This document shows positions 33,375-41,129 of a stretch of DNA of 41,129 bases, one piece after another; positions within the stretch are counted from its first letter, which is position 1, and each line of letters opens with the position of its first letter. A program made the translations under genes and the position numbers. Under the pieces are notes generated by a model. It did not search any database and was not told where the DNA came from. It saw only the letters and a list, made by a program, of their open reading frames with translations. The stretch covers positions 1 through 41,129 of the forward strand of contig NZ_QGHD01000022.1 in NCBI RefSeq assembly GCF_003148885.1. The letters run 5' to 3'. This DNA comes from Hallerella porci. Its GTDB lineage: Bacteria > Fibrobacterota > Fibrobacteria > Fibrobacterales > Fibrobacteraceae.

Positions 33375-36300
33375 TTACTTTTCTCCACTTGTCTTGATGT
33401 CGAGGCAGAGCGAACGAACTTCGCGAATCATCACGTTGAAGGATTCGGGGATTCCCGGTTCCGGCGTATTCTTGCCGTGAACGATAGCGTCATAAATCTT
33501 CGAACGACCCATCACGTCATCGGACTTCACCGTCAACAATTCCTGCAATGTGTAAGCAGCACCATAAGCTTCGAGAGCCCACACTTCCATTTCACCGAAG
33601 CGCTGACCACCGAATTGGCTCTTACCGCCGAGCGGCTGCTGCGTCACGAGTGCGTAAGAACCGATCGAACGAGCGTGAATCTTATCTTCAACAAGGTGAC
33701 CGAGCTTGAGGTAGTACATATAACCGATTGTCACCGGGTTCAAGAACGGTTCACCGGTACGGCCATCGTAAAGTTTTGCCTTACCGATAATCTGTCCGTG
33801 TTCCGGATCCATCTTGTAAGAAACAATCGGCATCTTCTGGTAGGCTTTTTCCAATTCGCCAACGATATCGTCGAAGGATGCACCATCAAATACCGGCGTT
33901 GCAATCTTCATGCCGAGAACTTTTGCAGCCCAGCCCAAGTGCACTTCCAAAACCTGACCCACGTTCATACGAGAAGGAACGCCCAGCGGGTTCAAAAGGA
34001 TTTGAATCGGACGACCATCTTCGGTAAACGGCATATCTTCAACCGGAACGATCTTCGATACGCAACCCTTGTTACCGTGACGACCAGCCATCTTGTCACC
34101 GACTTGGAGCTTTTTCTTCTTGGCAATGTAAACTTTCACCGTTTGGAGAACGCCCGGCTTGAGTTCATCACCTTTCGTCACCTTATCGATTTCCTTTTCC
34201 ATCGTACGGGTCAAGCGATCAATCGATTCGTTTGCAACGGTAAGAAGACCAGCAGCCTTTTCTTGAGTTTCTGCATCGTCACGAGCAAAGGTCGAAGACG
34301 GAGCAATCGTCAAGAAGTCAAGACTGTTGAGCATCTTTTCGTTCAAAGTTGTTCCTTCCGGAATGCGAACTTCGTGGGTATCAATATCCACAATGCTGCC
34401 CGAAACTTTGCCCGAGAGCATTTCAATCATCGCATTGGTGCAAGTCGTCTTGATCTTATCAATATCGGCTTGGAACTGTTCCTTGATTTCGTTAATCTTT
34501 TCTTGATCTTCTGCGCGGCTCTTCTTGTCGTTATGATCTTTACGGCTAAAGACACGCGTTTCAAGAACGATACCCTTCATGCCCGGAGGCGCAACGAGAG
34601 AAGTATCGCGCACATCGCCCGCTTTTTCACCGAAGATAGCGCGGAGAAGTCTTTCTTCCGGAGAAAGTTCCGTTTCACCCTTCGGAGTCACCTTACCGAC
34701 GAGAATATCGTCAGCGTGCACTTCGGCACCGACGCGGATAATGCCGCGTTCGTCAAGGTTCTTCAAAGCATCTTCGCCGACGTTCGGAATTTCACGAGTG
34801 AGTTCTTCCGGTCCACGCTTGGTTTCGCGAACTTCCACTTCGTATTCTTCTACGTGAATCGAAGTGAATGCGTCCTTAATCGCCAATTCTTCGGACACGA
34901 TCACAGCATCTTCGTAGTTGTAACCATTCCACGGAATGAAAGCGATGAGAATATTTTTACCGATTGCGAGTTCGCCGTGATCCGTCGAAGCGCCGTCCGC
35001 CAAGACGTCACCCTTCTTCACAAAGTCGCCTACATTGACAACCGGTTTTTGGTTAATGCAAGAATCTTGGTTCGAACGTTCAAACTTGCGGAGGAGATAA
35101 GTATCCACCGGTTCGTGATCCAAGAATTCAAAGTTTTCGCCAAGTCCTTCCAACGGTTGGAATTCGCCGTTTTCGTCCAAAGTTCCGCGTTCGATAACGA
35201 CAGTCATCGCATCGACGAACTTCACACGACCTTCATGCTTTGCACGCACAACGGTACCCGAATCCAATGCGGCACGACGTTCCAAACCAGTGCCCACCAC
35301 CGGAGCTTCGGTGCGGAGCAGAGGCACAGCTTGACGCTGCATGTTCGAACCCATCAATGCACGGTTAGCATCGTCATGTTCCAAGAACGGAATAAGACCA
35401 GCTGCGACCGAGATAATTTGCTGCGGAGAAACGTCCATCAACTGGATGCGTCCTTCGAGAGCTTCGCTATCGACGGTTTTCAAATCAAATGTCGGTACAA
35501 CGCCATTTTCAAATTTGCCCGATTCGTCCAGTTCGCCGCCGATTACGACGCGAGCTTTCAACGGATATTCATCCTTTTCACGAACCATCACAAAGTCTTC
35601 GGCGAAAGAAGTCAACTGATGACGTTCTTCCACATCCGTTTTTTCTGCATCCGAAGCTGCACTTGCAAGCATTCCTGCAAACAGCGGATCAAAACCCGCA
35701 TTCTTCAAAACGGTATTGGCCGGAGCAATGTTAAAGGCATCTTCTTCGTCAGCCGTCAAATAGACCACGAAAGACGAAACGACATCATAAACCTTAGACG
35801 ATTGCAAAACATAATCAGCTTTACCCTTAAAGGCTTCAAGCGGATTACCGTTGCGAACGAAATAGCTCGAACCATCATCGTTCTTAAATTCAAAGACTTT
35901 GTTCACAAAAGAATCAAAGAGAACGCGTTGGTTGTTGTCCAAATTCGAACGAACTTCAGCAATGTCCTTTGCGCCAAGTTCTAATTGCACAAAAAGACGC
36001 GGTTCGCGGACAAATCCTTTGTACAAACCAAAGTGCCACTTTTCTTCGGGGAAGTAAAGCGACTTGCCGTCTGCGCCCTTAAATTCTTGCAAACCGACAA
36101 TGCGATACGGCGTTTCGATAAAGCCGAAATGGTTCACCACCGCATAAGTTGCAAGAGAGTTAATAAGACCGATGTTCGGACCTTCCGGTGTTTCAATCGG
36201 GCAAAGGCGTCCATAGTGAGTATAGTGAACGTCACGAACTTCGAAGCCTGCGCGTTCACGAGAAAGACCGCCCGGGCCCAAAGCAGAAAGACGACGCTTG

Positions 36301-37751
36301 TGAGTCAATTCCGACAGCGGGTTCATCTGATCCATGAACTGCGAAAGCTGGCTAGAACTGAAGAACGATTGCACAACCGTATTCACCGTGCGAGTATTCA
36401 CCAAATCCCGCGGAGTCGGCGTTTCGTTATCGCCCGAGGTAAAGTTTTCACGGATGACGCGAGCCATACGAGAAAGACCGACAGAGAGTTGGTTCGCAAC
36501 CAATTCCCCAACAGAACGGGTACGACGGTTTCCAAGGTGGTCAATATCATCCAAGACATAACCATCAGCGTCGCAATAAAGACCGACCATGTATTCGAAG
36601 ATACCGAGGAAATCCGCTTCGGTCATCGTCATCGTGGTCAAAGACGGCTTTGAAAATCCTTTTTCAGCAAGAATTTTTTCAATCGCCGGAGTATAAACTT
36701 TTGCATTCAAACGATAACGGCCAACTTCGCCGAGATCGTATTTGCGCGGATCATCCAAGAAAGTGCTTTCGAATGCAATCTGAGCGGTCGCCATATTCGG
36801 CGCTTCTTCCTGCGATTGATGCATTACAAAGTAAATCAGCTTCAAAGCTTCTTCTTTGGTCTTGCACTTATCCGCCAAAAGCGTGTTGTGGACGAGCATA
36901 TTTTCTTCATCTACAGCGATGAAAGAAATTTCAAAAATGCCGCTTTCTGTTAAACGAGCTGCGCATTTGTCGTCAAAAACACGGTTAGCATCCAAGATGA
37001 CTTCGCCCGAAGATGTGTCAATCACATCGGCAGCCACAATACGGTTGTAGTAATCTTCCATATTGCCAGCAGAAAGAGTCACCTTTTCAATATTTTTATA
37101 GAAAAGCGAAATAATATCTGCAGTCGTTTCGAAACCGATGCAGCGGAGAAGAGCCGTCGCCGGAATCTTCTTTTTGCGGTCGATAATCAAATAGAGAATA
37201 TCGCCGTCCGTATTAAATTCTACCCATGCACCACGATGAGGAATGATGCGGCTCTTAAAATTCGAGCGTCCGTTCGGGAGAAGTTCTTCGTCAAAGCTTA
37301 CACCAGGAGAACGGTGCAACTGAGAAACGACAACGCGTTCTGCGCCGTTGATAATGAAAGTTCCATTCTCCGTCATGATCGGCAATTCGCAGATCAAAAC
37401 ATCGTTTTTGATTTCTTCCTTCAGTTTGCGATCTTCGCCATCTTCTTCAAAGACCTGAAGAGAAAGATTTGCATGCAGAGGAATGGAGTGAGTAAGCCCG
37501 CGTTCACGGCATTCACGAAGACTGTATTTGGGAATGCCAAAGAAGTAGCCTTCGTACTTGAGCGCGAAGAGCTTCTTCACGTCTGTGATGGGGAAAATGT
37601 CTTGGAAAACACGTTCCAAACCTACTTTGAGACGCTTCTCGGGAGGAACGCCATTTTGGAGGAAGTGGTCATAAGAAGCTTTCTGCACTTCGACCAGATA
37701 TGGAAGTTCCAGCTGGAACTTATTGGAGGAATAATTCTTTCGCTCCGTCAT
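33375..37751 (-). CDS. rpoB: RNA polymerase subunit beta
   Basis: The protein has 1458 residues, somewhat longer than the E. coli subunit. The rifampicin region reads SSSQLSQFMDQMNPLSELTHKRRLSALGPGGLSRERAGF. M476 stands where E. coli has N518; the other main resistance positions are wild type. HYGRLCPIETPEGPNIGLINSL and the C-terminal GGKSQFGGQRFGEMEVWALEAYGAAYTLQE are canonical. GATGAGG precedes the ATG. An attenuator-like hairpin separates it from rplL. Confidence 0.97.
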   Translation of the reverse strand: MTERKNYSSNKFQLELPYLVEVQKASYDHFLQNGVPPEKRLKVGLERVFQDIFPITDVKKLFALKYEGYFFGIPKYSLRECRERGLTHSIPLHANLSLQVFEEDGEDRKLKEEIKNDVLICELPIMTENGTFIINGAERVVVSQLHRSPGVSFDEELLPNGRSNFKSRIIPHRGAWVEFNTDGDILYLIIDRKKKIPATALLRCIGFETTADIISLFYKNIEKVTLSAGNMEDYYNRIVAADVIDTSSGEVILDANRVFDDKCAARLTESGIFEISFIAVDEENMLVHNTLLADKCKTKEEALKLIYFVMHQSQEEAPNMATAQIAFESTFLDDPRKYDLGEVGRYRLNAKVYTPAIEKILAEKGFSKPSLTTMTMTEADFLGIFEYMVGLYCDADGYVLDDIDHLGNRRTRSVGELVANQLSVGLSRMARVIRENFTSGDNETPTPRDLVNTRTVNTVVQSFFSSSQLSQFMDQMNPLSELTHKRRLSALGPGGLSRERAGFEVRDVHYTHYGRLCPIETPEGPNIGLINSLATYAVVNHFGFIETPYRIVGLQEFKGADGKSLYFPEEKWHFGLYKGFVREPRLFVQLELGAKDIAEVRSNLDNNQRVLFDSFVNKVFEFKNDDGSSYFVRNGNPLEAFKGKADYVLQSSKVYDVVSSFVVYLTADEEDAFNIAPANTVLKNAGFDPLFAGMLASAASDAEKTDVEERHQLTSFAEDFVMVREKDEYPLKARVVIGGELDESGKFENGVVPTFDLKTVDSEALEGRIQLMDVSPQQIISVAAGLIPFLEHDDANRALMGSNMQRQAVPLLRTEAPVVGTGLERRAALDSGTVVRAKHEGRVKFVDAMTVVIERGTLDENGEFQPLEGLGENFEFLDHEPVDTYLLRKFERSNQDSCINQKPVVNVGDFVKKGDVLADGASTDHGELAIGKNILIAFIPWNGYNYEDAVIVSEELAIKDAFTSIHVEEYEVEVRETKRGPEELTREIPNVGEDALKNLDERGIIRVGAEVHADDILVGKVTPKGETELSPEERLLRAIFGEKAGDVRDTSLVAPPGMKGIVLETRVFSRKDHNDKKSRAEDQEKINEIKEQFQADIDKIKTTCTNAMIEMLSGKVSGSIVDIDTHEVRIPEGTTLNEKMLNSLDFLTIAPSSTFARDDAETQEKAAGLLTVANESIDRLTRTMEKEIDKVTKGDELKPGVLQTVKVYIAKKKKLQVGDKMAGRHGNKGCVSKIVPVEDMPFTEDGRPIQILLNPLGVPSRMNVGQVLEVHLGWAAKVLGMKIATPVFDGASFDDIVGELEKAYQKMPIVSYKMDPEHGQIIGKAKLYDGRTGEPFLNPVTIGYMYYLKLGHLVEDKIHARSIGSYALVTQQPLGGKSQFGGQRFGEMEVWALEAYGAAYTLQELLTVKSDDVMGRSKIYDAIVHGKNTPEPGIPESFNVMIREVRSLCLDIKTSGEK

Positions 37752-37788
37752 TTTAAAACCTCATCCAGTGAAAAAACTAAAACACGGG

Positions 37789-37830
37789 AAAAACACCAAA
37801 AGCCCACACATGCGTGCAGGCATTTTGGCG
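37789..37830 (-). terminator. Attenuator-like hairpin between rplL and rpoB
   Basis: As minus-strand RNA CGCCAAAA pairs with TTTTGGTG (forward 37823-37830 and 37794-37801, G-U allowed). GCC/GGC and GCAC/GTGT extend the stem inward, and five T residues follow. A partial terminator in this gap is known in E. coli, where it lowers rpoBC expression relative to ribosomal proteins; the same role is inferred. Confidence 0.65.
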
Positions 37831-37855
37831 TATTCGAATTAACGAATCGAAGGCA

Positions 37856-38227
37856 TTACTTCAGAACGACCTTGGCACCAAGATCTTCGAGTTCCTTCTT
37901 CATCTTTTCAGCGTCAGCCTTCGGTGCGCCTTCCTTGACGACACTGTCAGCCTTTTCGACCATTTCCTTGGCTTCCTTCAAGCCGAGGCCGGTGATTGCA
38001 CGAACAGCCTTAAGAACAGCCATCTTGTTGGCGCCGCATTCAGCGAGAACGACGTCAAATTCAGACTTTTCTTCAGCAGGAGCTGCACCAGCAGCTGCAG
38101 CGACGACAACGCCACCCGCAGCAGCTTCAATGCCGTGTGCTTCCTTGAGGTAGTCAGCCAACTGCTTGGCTTCGAGGAGGGTAAGACCCGCGATTTGATC
38201 ACCAATAGCCTTGATATCTGTTGCCAT
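37856..38227 (-). CDS. rplL: 50S ribosomal protein L7/L12
   Basis: The 123-residue stalk protein has an N-terminal dimerisation helix ([25 protein letters not shown]), an Ala-rich hinge (about 39-55) and a C-terminal factor-binding domain ([36 protein letters not shown]). I chose ATG 38227 because GGAGAA lies upstream; a TTG at 38242 would put that site inside the gene. Confidence 0.96.
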   Translation of the reverse strand: MATDIKAIGDQIAGLTLLEAKQLADYLKEAHGIEAAAGGVVVAAAAGAAPAEEKSEFDVVLAECGANKMAVLKAVRAITGLGLKEAKEMVEKADSVVKEGAPKADAEKMKKELEDLGAKVVLK

Positions 38228-38287
38228 GATGTTTTTCTCCAATTATTCCGTTTTGAAAAGTTATTTGTGAGTGGTTGTGTAGAGAAC

Positions 38288-38803
38288 TTAGGCGGATGCT
38301 CCAGCCTGTTCCTTCTCCAGTTTTTCCGTGAGAGATTTGAGTTGACCCGCAATGGTCGAACCCGGTCCAAGAATGATTGTGACCAACTGAGCAAGCATGC
38401 CTGCGCGGTCTGGAATCTTGGAAAGTTCAACGACATCGGAACCCGGGCGAACTGCACCATCCAGGTACAAGCTCTTAGCAACGAGGAAATCCGGATTTTC
38501 CTTATGGAATTTTTCGATTTCACGTGCCGGGCTAATCGGATCATCGGCCGGACCGACCATGACGGAAGTTGCACCCTTGAGTGCATCGTCAAGACCAGTA
38601 ACGCCCATCTTTTCAAGAACCTTCTTCAAGAGAGTGTTCTTGACAGCGACATACTTAACGCCCTTGGACTTGAGATTCTTACGGAGCTTGTTGTCCAGTT
38701 CAACAGGGATCTTCTCATAGTTGAGAAGGAAGATCGAAGTTGCACCTTCAAACTCTTTAACGATAGAATCAACTTTCTGTTGTTTTTTAACTACAGCTTT
38801 CAT
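38288..38803 (-). CDS. rplJ: 50S ribosomal protein L10
   Basis: The 171-residue L10 anchors L7/L12 dimers to 23S rRNA. The N-terminal domain (VDSIVKEFEGATSIFLLNYEKIPVELDNKLRKNLKSKGVKYVAVKNTLLKK) is followed by the C-terminal helix that binds the stalk dimers (QLKSLTEKLEKEQAG). AGGAGA precedes the ATG. It follows rplA by only 10 bases, so any L10 autoregulatory leader would have to lie in the rplA end. Confidence 0.96.
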   Translation of the reverse strand: MKAVVKKQQKVDSIVKEFEGATSIFLLNYEKIPVELDNKLRKNLKSKGVKYVAVKNTLLKKVLEKMGVTGLDDALKGATSVMVGPADDPISPAREIEKFHKENPDFLVAKSLYLDGAVRPGSDVVELSKIPDRAGMLAQLVTIILGPGSTIAGQLKSLTEKLEKEQAGASA

Positions 38804-38813
38804 TGTTTATCTC

Positions 38814-39500
38814 CTATCGTGTAAGGCTCATGTCGAGTTTGAGACTCGGCGTCATAGTTGCCGTAATAAAGAGGCTCTTGATGTAAGTGCCCTTAGCGGT
38901 CTGCGGCTTGTTCTTAATCACAGAATCAATCACAGCTTTTACGTTTTCAACGAGCTGCGGAACTGTGAAAGACATTTTGCCGACCGGAGCATGCACATTA
39001 GCGCCCTTGTCAACACGGTACTGAATTTTACCAGCCTTAAGTTCCTTCACGGTTTGAGCGACGTTAATCGTCACCGTGCCGGACTTCGGGCTCGGCATAA
39101 GTCCACGAGGACCGAGCACACGAGCAACCTTACTAATCACCGGCATCATGTCGGGAGTCGCAACGACTGCATCAAATTCGAGCCAGCCTTCCTGGATCTT
39201 CTGGACCAAGTCTGCACCACCAACGTAATCAGCACCTGCGTCCTTTGCTGCTTGGAAATTGTTGTCCTTGCAGAACACGAGAACGCGGACCTGACGACCG
39301 GTACCGTTCGGGAGCACAACCGTGCCACGGACAGCTTGATCGGAGTTTTTGGGATCTACACCGAGATTGAAATGAAGCTCGACAGTCTGGTCGAACTTAA
39401 CCTCGGATTTTTTAAGAATTTCGAGCGCCTGCTCGAGACCGTACGCTTGAGTACGGTCGAAAGCTTCAGCTACTTTCTTATACTTTTTTCCTCTGAACAT
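38814..39500 (-). CDS. rplA: 50S ribosomal protein L1
   Basis: The 228-residue L1 binds 23S rRNA at the mobile L1 stalk and can repress its own operon. Features: MFRGKKYKKVAEAFD, VELHFNLGVDPKNSDQAVRGTVVLPNGTG, RVLGPRGLMPSPKSGTV and GKMSFTVPQLVENVKAVID. The start at 39500 follows AGGAAA and matches the family N-terminus; upstream codons overlap rplK. Confidence 0.96.
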   Translation of the reverse strand: MFRGKKYKKVAEAFDRTQAYGLEQALEILKKSEVKFDQTVELHFNLGVDPKNSDQAVRGTVVLPNGTGRQVRVLVFCKDNNFQAAKDAGADYVGGADLVQKIQEGWLEFDAVVATPDMMPVISKVARVLGPRGLMPSPKSGTVTINVAQTVKELKAGKIQYRVDKGANVHAPVGKMSFTVPQLVENVKAVIDSVIKNKPQTAKGTYIKSLFITATMTPSLKLDMSLTR

Positions 39501-39537
39501 GGTTTTCCTGTCAGAAATAGGGTTAAGGTCTGCCTGA

Positions 39538-39963
39538 TTAGTCGACAACATCGACGCCCATAGAGCGTGCGGTGCCCGCAACCATGCGCATTGCGGCTTC
39601 AATGTCAATTGTATTCAAGTCAGGCATCTTCTTTTCAGCGATTTCCTTGACTTGAGCCTTGGTGATCTTACCGACTTTTTTACGGTTCGGTTCGCCCGAG
39701 GCGGTTTCAATGCCAGCTGCTTTCTTTACGAGAACAGGTACAGGAGGAACCTTCGTAATGAAGGTAAAGCTCTTGTCAGCATAAACCGTGATAACCACGG
39801 GGATGATCATTCCCTTTTCATTCTGGGTCTGAGCATTGAACGCTTTGCAGAACTGCATAATGTTCACGCCCTTCTGGCCCAGAGCAGGACCTACCGGAGG
39901 AGACGGGTTTGCAGCCCCGCCGGGGATCTGAAGCTTAATATAACCTGCAATTTTCTTTGCCAC
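39538..39963 (-). CDS. rplK: 50S ribosomal protein L11
   Basis: The 141-residue L11 binds the GTPase-associated region of 23S r[46 protein letters not shown] is canonical, and [19 protein letters not shown] with [13 protein letters not shown] closes the RNA-binding domain. It starts with GTG, preceded by GGAGAAAT. Confidence 0.97.
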   Translation of the reverse strand: MAKKIAGYIKLQIPGGAANPSPPVGPALGQKGVNIMQFCKAFNAQTQNEKGMIIPVVITVYADKSFTFITKVPPVPVLVKKAAGIETASGEPNRKKVGKITKAQVKEIAEKKMPDLNTIDIEAAMRMVAGTARSMGVDVVD

Positions 39964-39990
39964 TGTATTTCTCCGTTTCAGTATCCGCTG

Positions 39991-40527
39991 TTATAATGCA
40001 CGTTCCGCTTGGTTAAAGCCCAATTCCACCGGCGTGGGGCGGCCAAACACAGAAACCATCACACGAAGCTTTTTCTTCTCTGCGAGAATTTCTTCGACCA
40101 CTCCATCAAAGCCTTCGAACGGACCATCCTTAATGGAAACGGTATCACCAACAACATACGGATTCTGGATCACATCCTGTTCGACATCTTCTGTTTTGAT
40201 GCCGAGCAGTCTATCGACCTCGCTCTGACGAAGAGGAACCGGCATCTTATTCTGACGACTAGTTCCTCCGAAATGAGTAACTCCTTGAACAGAAGTCACT
40301 AGGTGCTGGGTGAGCTCGTCCAGCTCCATCTCTATAAGCAAATACGCCGGGAAAAGCTTGGAGACCACGGTCTTGCGCTTTCCTCGGACGTTCACTTGCG
40401 TCGCAGACTCGGGGATGAGAATACGACCAAACTTGTCTTGAACACCTTCGCGTTCAATCAGCATTTCAATGTTTTTCTTGATTTTGCTTTCCTGACCGGA
40501 AAACGTATGGACTGCATACCATAACAT
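39991..40527 (-). CDS. nusG: Transcription termination/antitermination factor NusG
   Basis: This 178-residue NusG has an NGN domain (WYAVHTFSGQESKIKKNIE, FPAYLLIEMELDE, GVTHFGG) that binds RNA polymerase and a C-terminal KOW domain (VVGDTVSIKDGPFEGFDGVVEEI) that contacts Rho or S10. I chose ATG 40527 because it gives the standard start and lies after the secE stop; a GTG at 40539 would overlap secE. Confidence 0.95.
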   Translation of the reverse strand: MLWYAVHTFSGQESKIKKNIEMLIEREGVQDKFGRILIPESATQVNVRGKRKTVVSKLFPAYLLIEMELDELTQHLVTSVQGVTHFGGTSRQNKMPVPLRQSEVDRLLGIKTEDVEQDVIQNPYVVGDTVSIKDGPFEGFDGVVEEILAEKKKLRVMVSVFGRPTPVELGFNQAERAL

Positions 40528-40531
40528 AATG

Positions 40532-40720
40532 TTACCCACGTCCTAACAGTTTATCGACGACAAAGGAAAGACCTAAATCAATCGCAGCAATATAGCAACC
40601 CATGATAACGCTGAAAAGCATTACAACCAAAGTAGAACCTTTCAGTTCGTCCCATGTGGGCCAAGAAACCTTTTTCATCTCTTGGATGACTTCTTTGATG
40701 TATTGCTGGATCTTTTGCAT
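40532..40720 (-). CDS. secE: Preprotein translocase subunit SecE
   Basis: The 62-residue protein has an amphipathic helix (QKIQQYIKEVIQEMKKVSWPTWDELKG) with the family VSWPT motif, then one membrane helix (STLVVMLFSVIMGCYIAAIDLGLSFVV). It clamps SecY in the inner membrane. The start 40720 follows CGGAG; the frame upstream runs into the tRNA. Confidence 0.95.
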   Translation of the reverse strand: MQKIQQYIKEVIQEMKKVSWPTWDELKGSTLVVMLFSVIMGCYIAAIDLGLSFVVDKLLGRG

Positions 40721-40744
40721 ATCATGACTCCGAAAGAAAGGAAG

Positions 40745-40817
40745 CAGGTCGGGAGGGACTCGAACCCCCAACCAACGGTTTTGGAGACCGTGACTCTACC
40801 AATTGAGCTACCGACCT
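40745..40817 (-). tRNA. trnW: tRNA-Trp (CCA anticodon)
   Basis: The minus-strand sequence folds as a cloverleaf: acceptor AGGTCGG/CCGACCT, D stem GCTC/GAGT, anticodon stem ACGGT/ACCGT around loop CTCCAAA with anticodon CCA, and T arm GGGGG TTCGAGT CCCTC. Discriminator base G is normal for tRNA-Trp. The 3' CCA is not encoded. It sits between rpmG and secE, as in many bacteria. Confidence 0.96.
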
Positions 40818-40826
40818 AAAACCGCC

Positions 40827-40979
40827 TTACTTGGTTTCCTTATGAACTGTATGCTTGCGGCAGAACGGGCAGTACTTCTTGTACTCCACACGAGAGGGGT
40901 GAAGACGCTTGTTCTTGTCGCAATCATAGTTACGCTGATGGCAAACAGTGCATTCGAGCGTAATGAGTTCTCTTGGCAT
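40827..40979 (-). CDS. rpmG: 50S ribosomal protein L33
   Basis: The 50-residue L33 has [24 protein letters not shown] and [15 protein letters not shown]; the CxxC pairs (C10/C13 and C39/C42) mark the zinc-binding form. AAGGA precedes the ATG. It lies nine bases after the tuf stop and nine bases before the tRNA-Trp. Confidence 0.95.
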   Translation of the reverse strand: MPRELITLECTVCHQRNYDCDKNKRLHPSRVEYKKYCPFCRKHTVHKETK

Positions 40980-40988
40980 TGTTATTCC

Positions 40989-41129
40989 TTACTTGATGAT
41001 TTCAGTTACAGAGCCAGCGCCGACCGTACGGCCTCCTTCGCGGATTGCGAAGCGGAGCTGCTGTTCCATAGCAACCGGAGCAATGAGTTCGACGTCGATA
41101 GTCACGGTGTCACCCGGAGTCACCATTTC
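40989..41129 (-). CDS. tuf: Elongation factor Tu, C-terminal part
   Basis: Only the last 46 codons and the stop are in the window; the gene continues past the right edge. The sequence [46 protein letters not shown] is the end of EF-Tu domain 3. EF-Tu delivers aminoacyl-tRNA to the ribosome. It is the first visible gene of the minus-strand cluster running to rpsG. Confidence 0.96.
   Translation of the reverse strand, partial: EMVTPGDTVTIDVELIAPVAMEQQLRFAIREGGRTVGAGSVTEIIK

Noticed and set aside
33477-35984. Long plus-strand open frame of 835 codons opposite rpoB
   Set aside because: Antisense to intact rpoB, no domain and shadow-type composition; no ribosome site or promoter supports it.
37978-38616. 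212-codon minus-strand frame across rplJ and rplL
   Set aside because: Out of frame with both ribosomal genes and without conserved sequence; shadow frame.

Overview
This window looks like chromosome from a Fibrobacter-type bacterium (phylum Fibrobacterota). Evidence: two lipoprotein genes with long Ser-Ser-Ser-Ser/Lys linkers feeding FISUMP domains (Fibrobacter succinogenes major paralogous domain, TIGR02145), a TIGR02147/DUF4423 protein (a family expanded in Fibrobacter), lipoproteins with standard lipoboxes, an outer-membrane barrel (Gram-negative envelope) and moderate GC. The species cannot be fixed from sequence reading alone.

Layout. 1-2.05 kb: trmO (+) converges on a PerR-type regulator and a rubrerythrin (-), whose promoter carries a PerR-like box. 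2.1-11.06 kb: a tight + strand run gltX, a BON/zinc-finger protein, a WYL regulator, queA, a GH57/DUF3536 enzyme and cysS, preceded by a hairpin-rich leader and closed by a strong terminator. 11.2-13.6 kb: a TIGR02147 protein translationally coupled to a LamG-like lipoprotein. 13.7-16.05 kb: a small ferredoxin (-) divergent from argB-argD (+). 16.07-19.8 kb: a B12-binding-type radical SAM protein (-), then a MORN/YwqK-like secreted protein, a solitary tyrosine recombinase and a HAD phosphatase (+). 19.86-21.97 kb: lpoB and a COG3014-like TPR lipoprotein (-), probably acting in peptidoglycan synthesis. 22.1-23.55 kb: an outer-membrane barrel gene coupled by ATGA overlaps to two tandem Rrf2 regulators, only the first with IscR-type cysteines.

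23.68-27.71 kb (-): two adjacent FISUMP lipoprotein genes, both broken. The downstream one has a one-base frameshift and two in-frame stops. The upstream one, a FISUMP plus SUMF1-like fusion, has an internal deletion and an extra base in an A run. All other genes here read cleanly, including about 9 kb of rpoB-rpoC, so this looks like local decay or homopolymer switching rather than generally poor sequence.

27.9-41.1 kb (-): the conserved translation/transcription cluster, in transcription order tuf (partial), rpmG, tRNA-Trp, secE, nusG, rplK, rplA, rplJ, rplL, attenuator, rpoB, rpoC, rpsL, rpsG, terminator. fusA does not follow rpsG, so the str-type operon is split here.

Most of the window is core metabolism and information processing. 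Points that merit a second look are the decaying FISUMP pair, the gltX leader and operon, the barrel-Rrf2-Rrf2 unit, the TIGR02147-lipoprotein pair, the recombinase with a hairpin over its ribosome binding site, and the PerR-rubrerythrin circuit.
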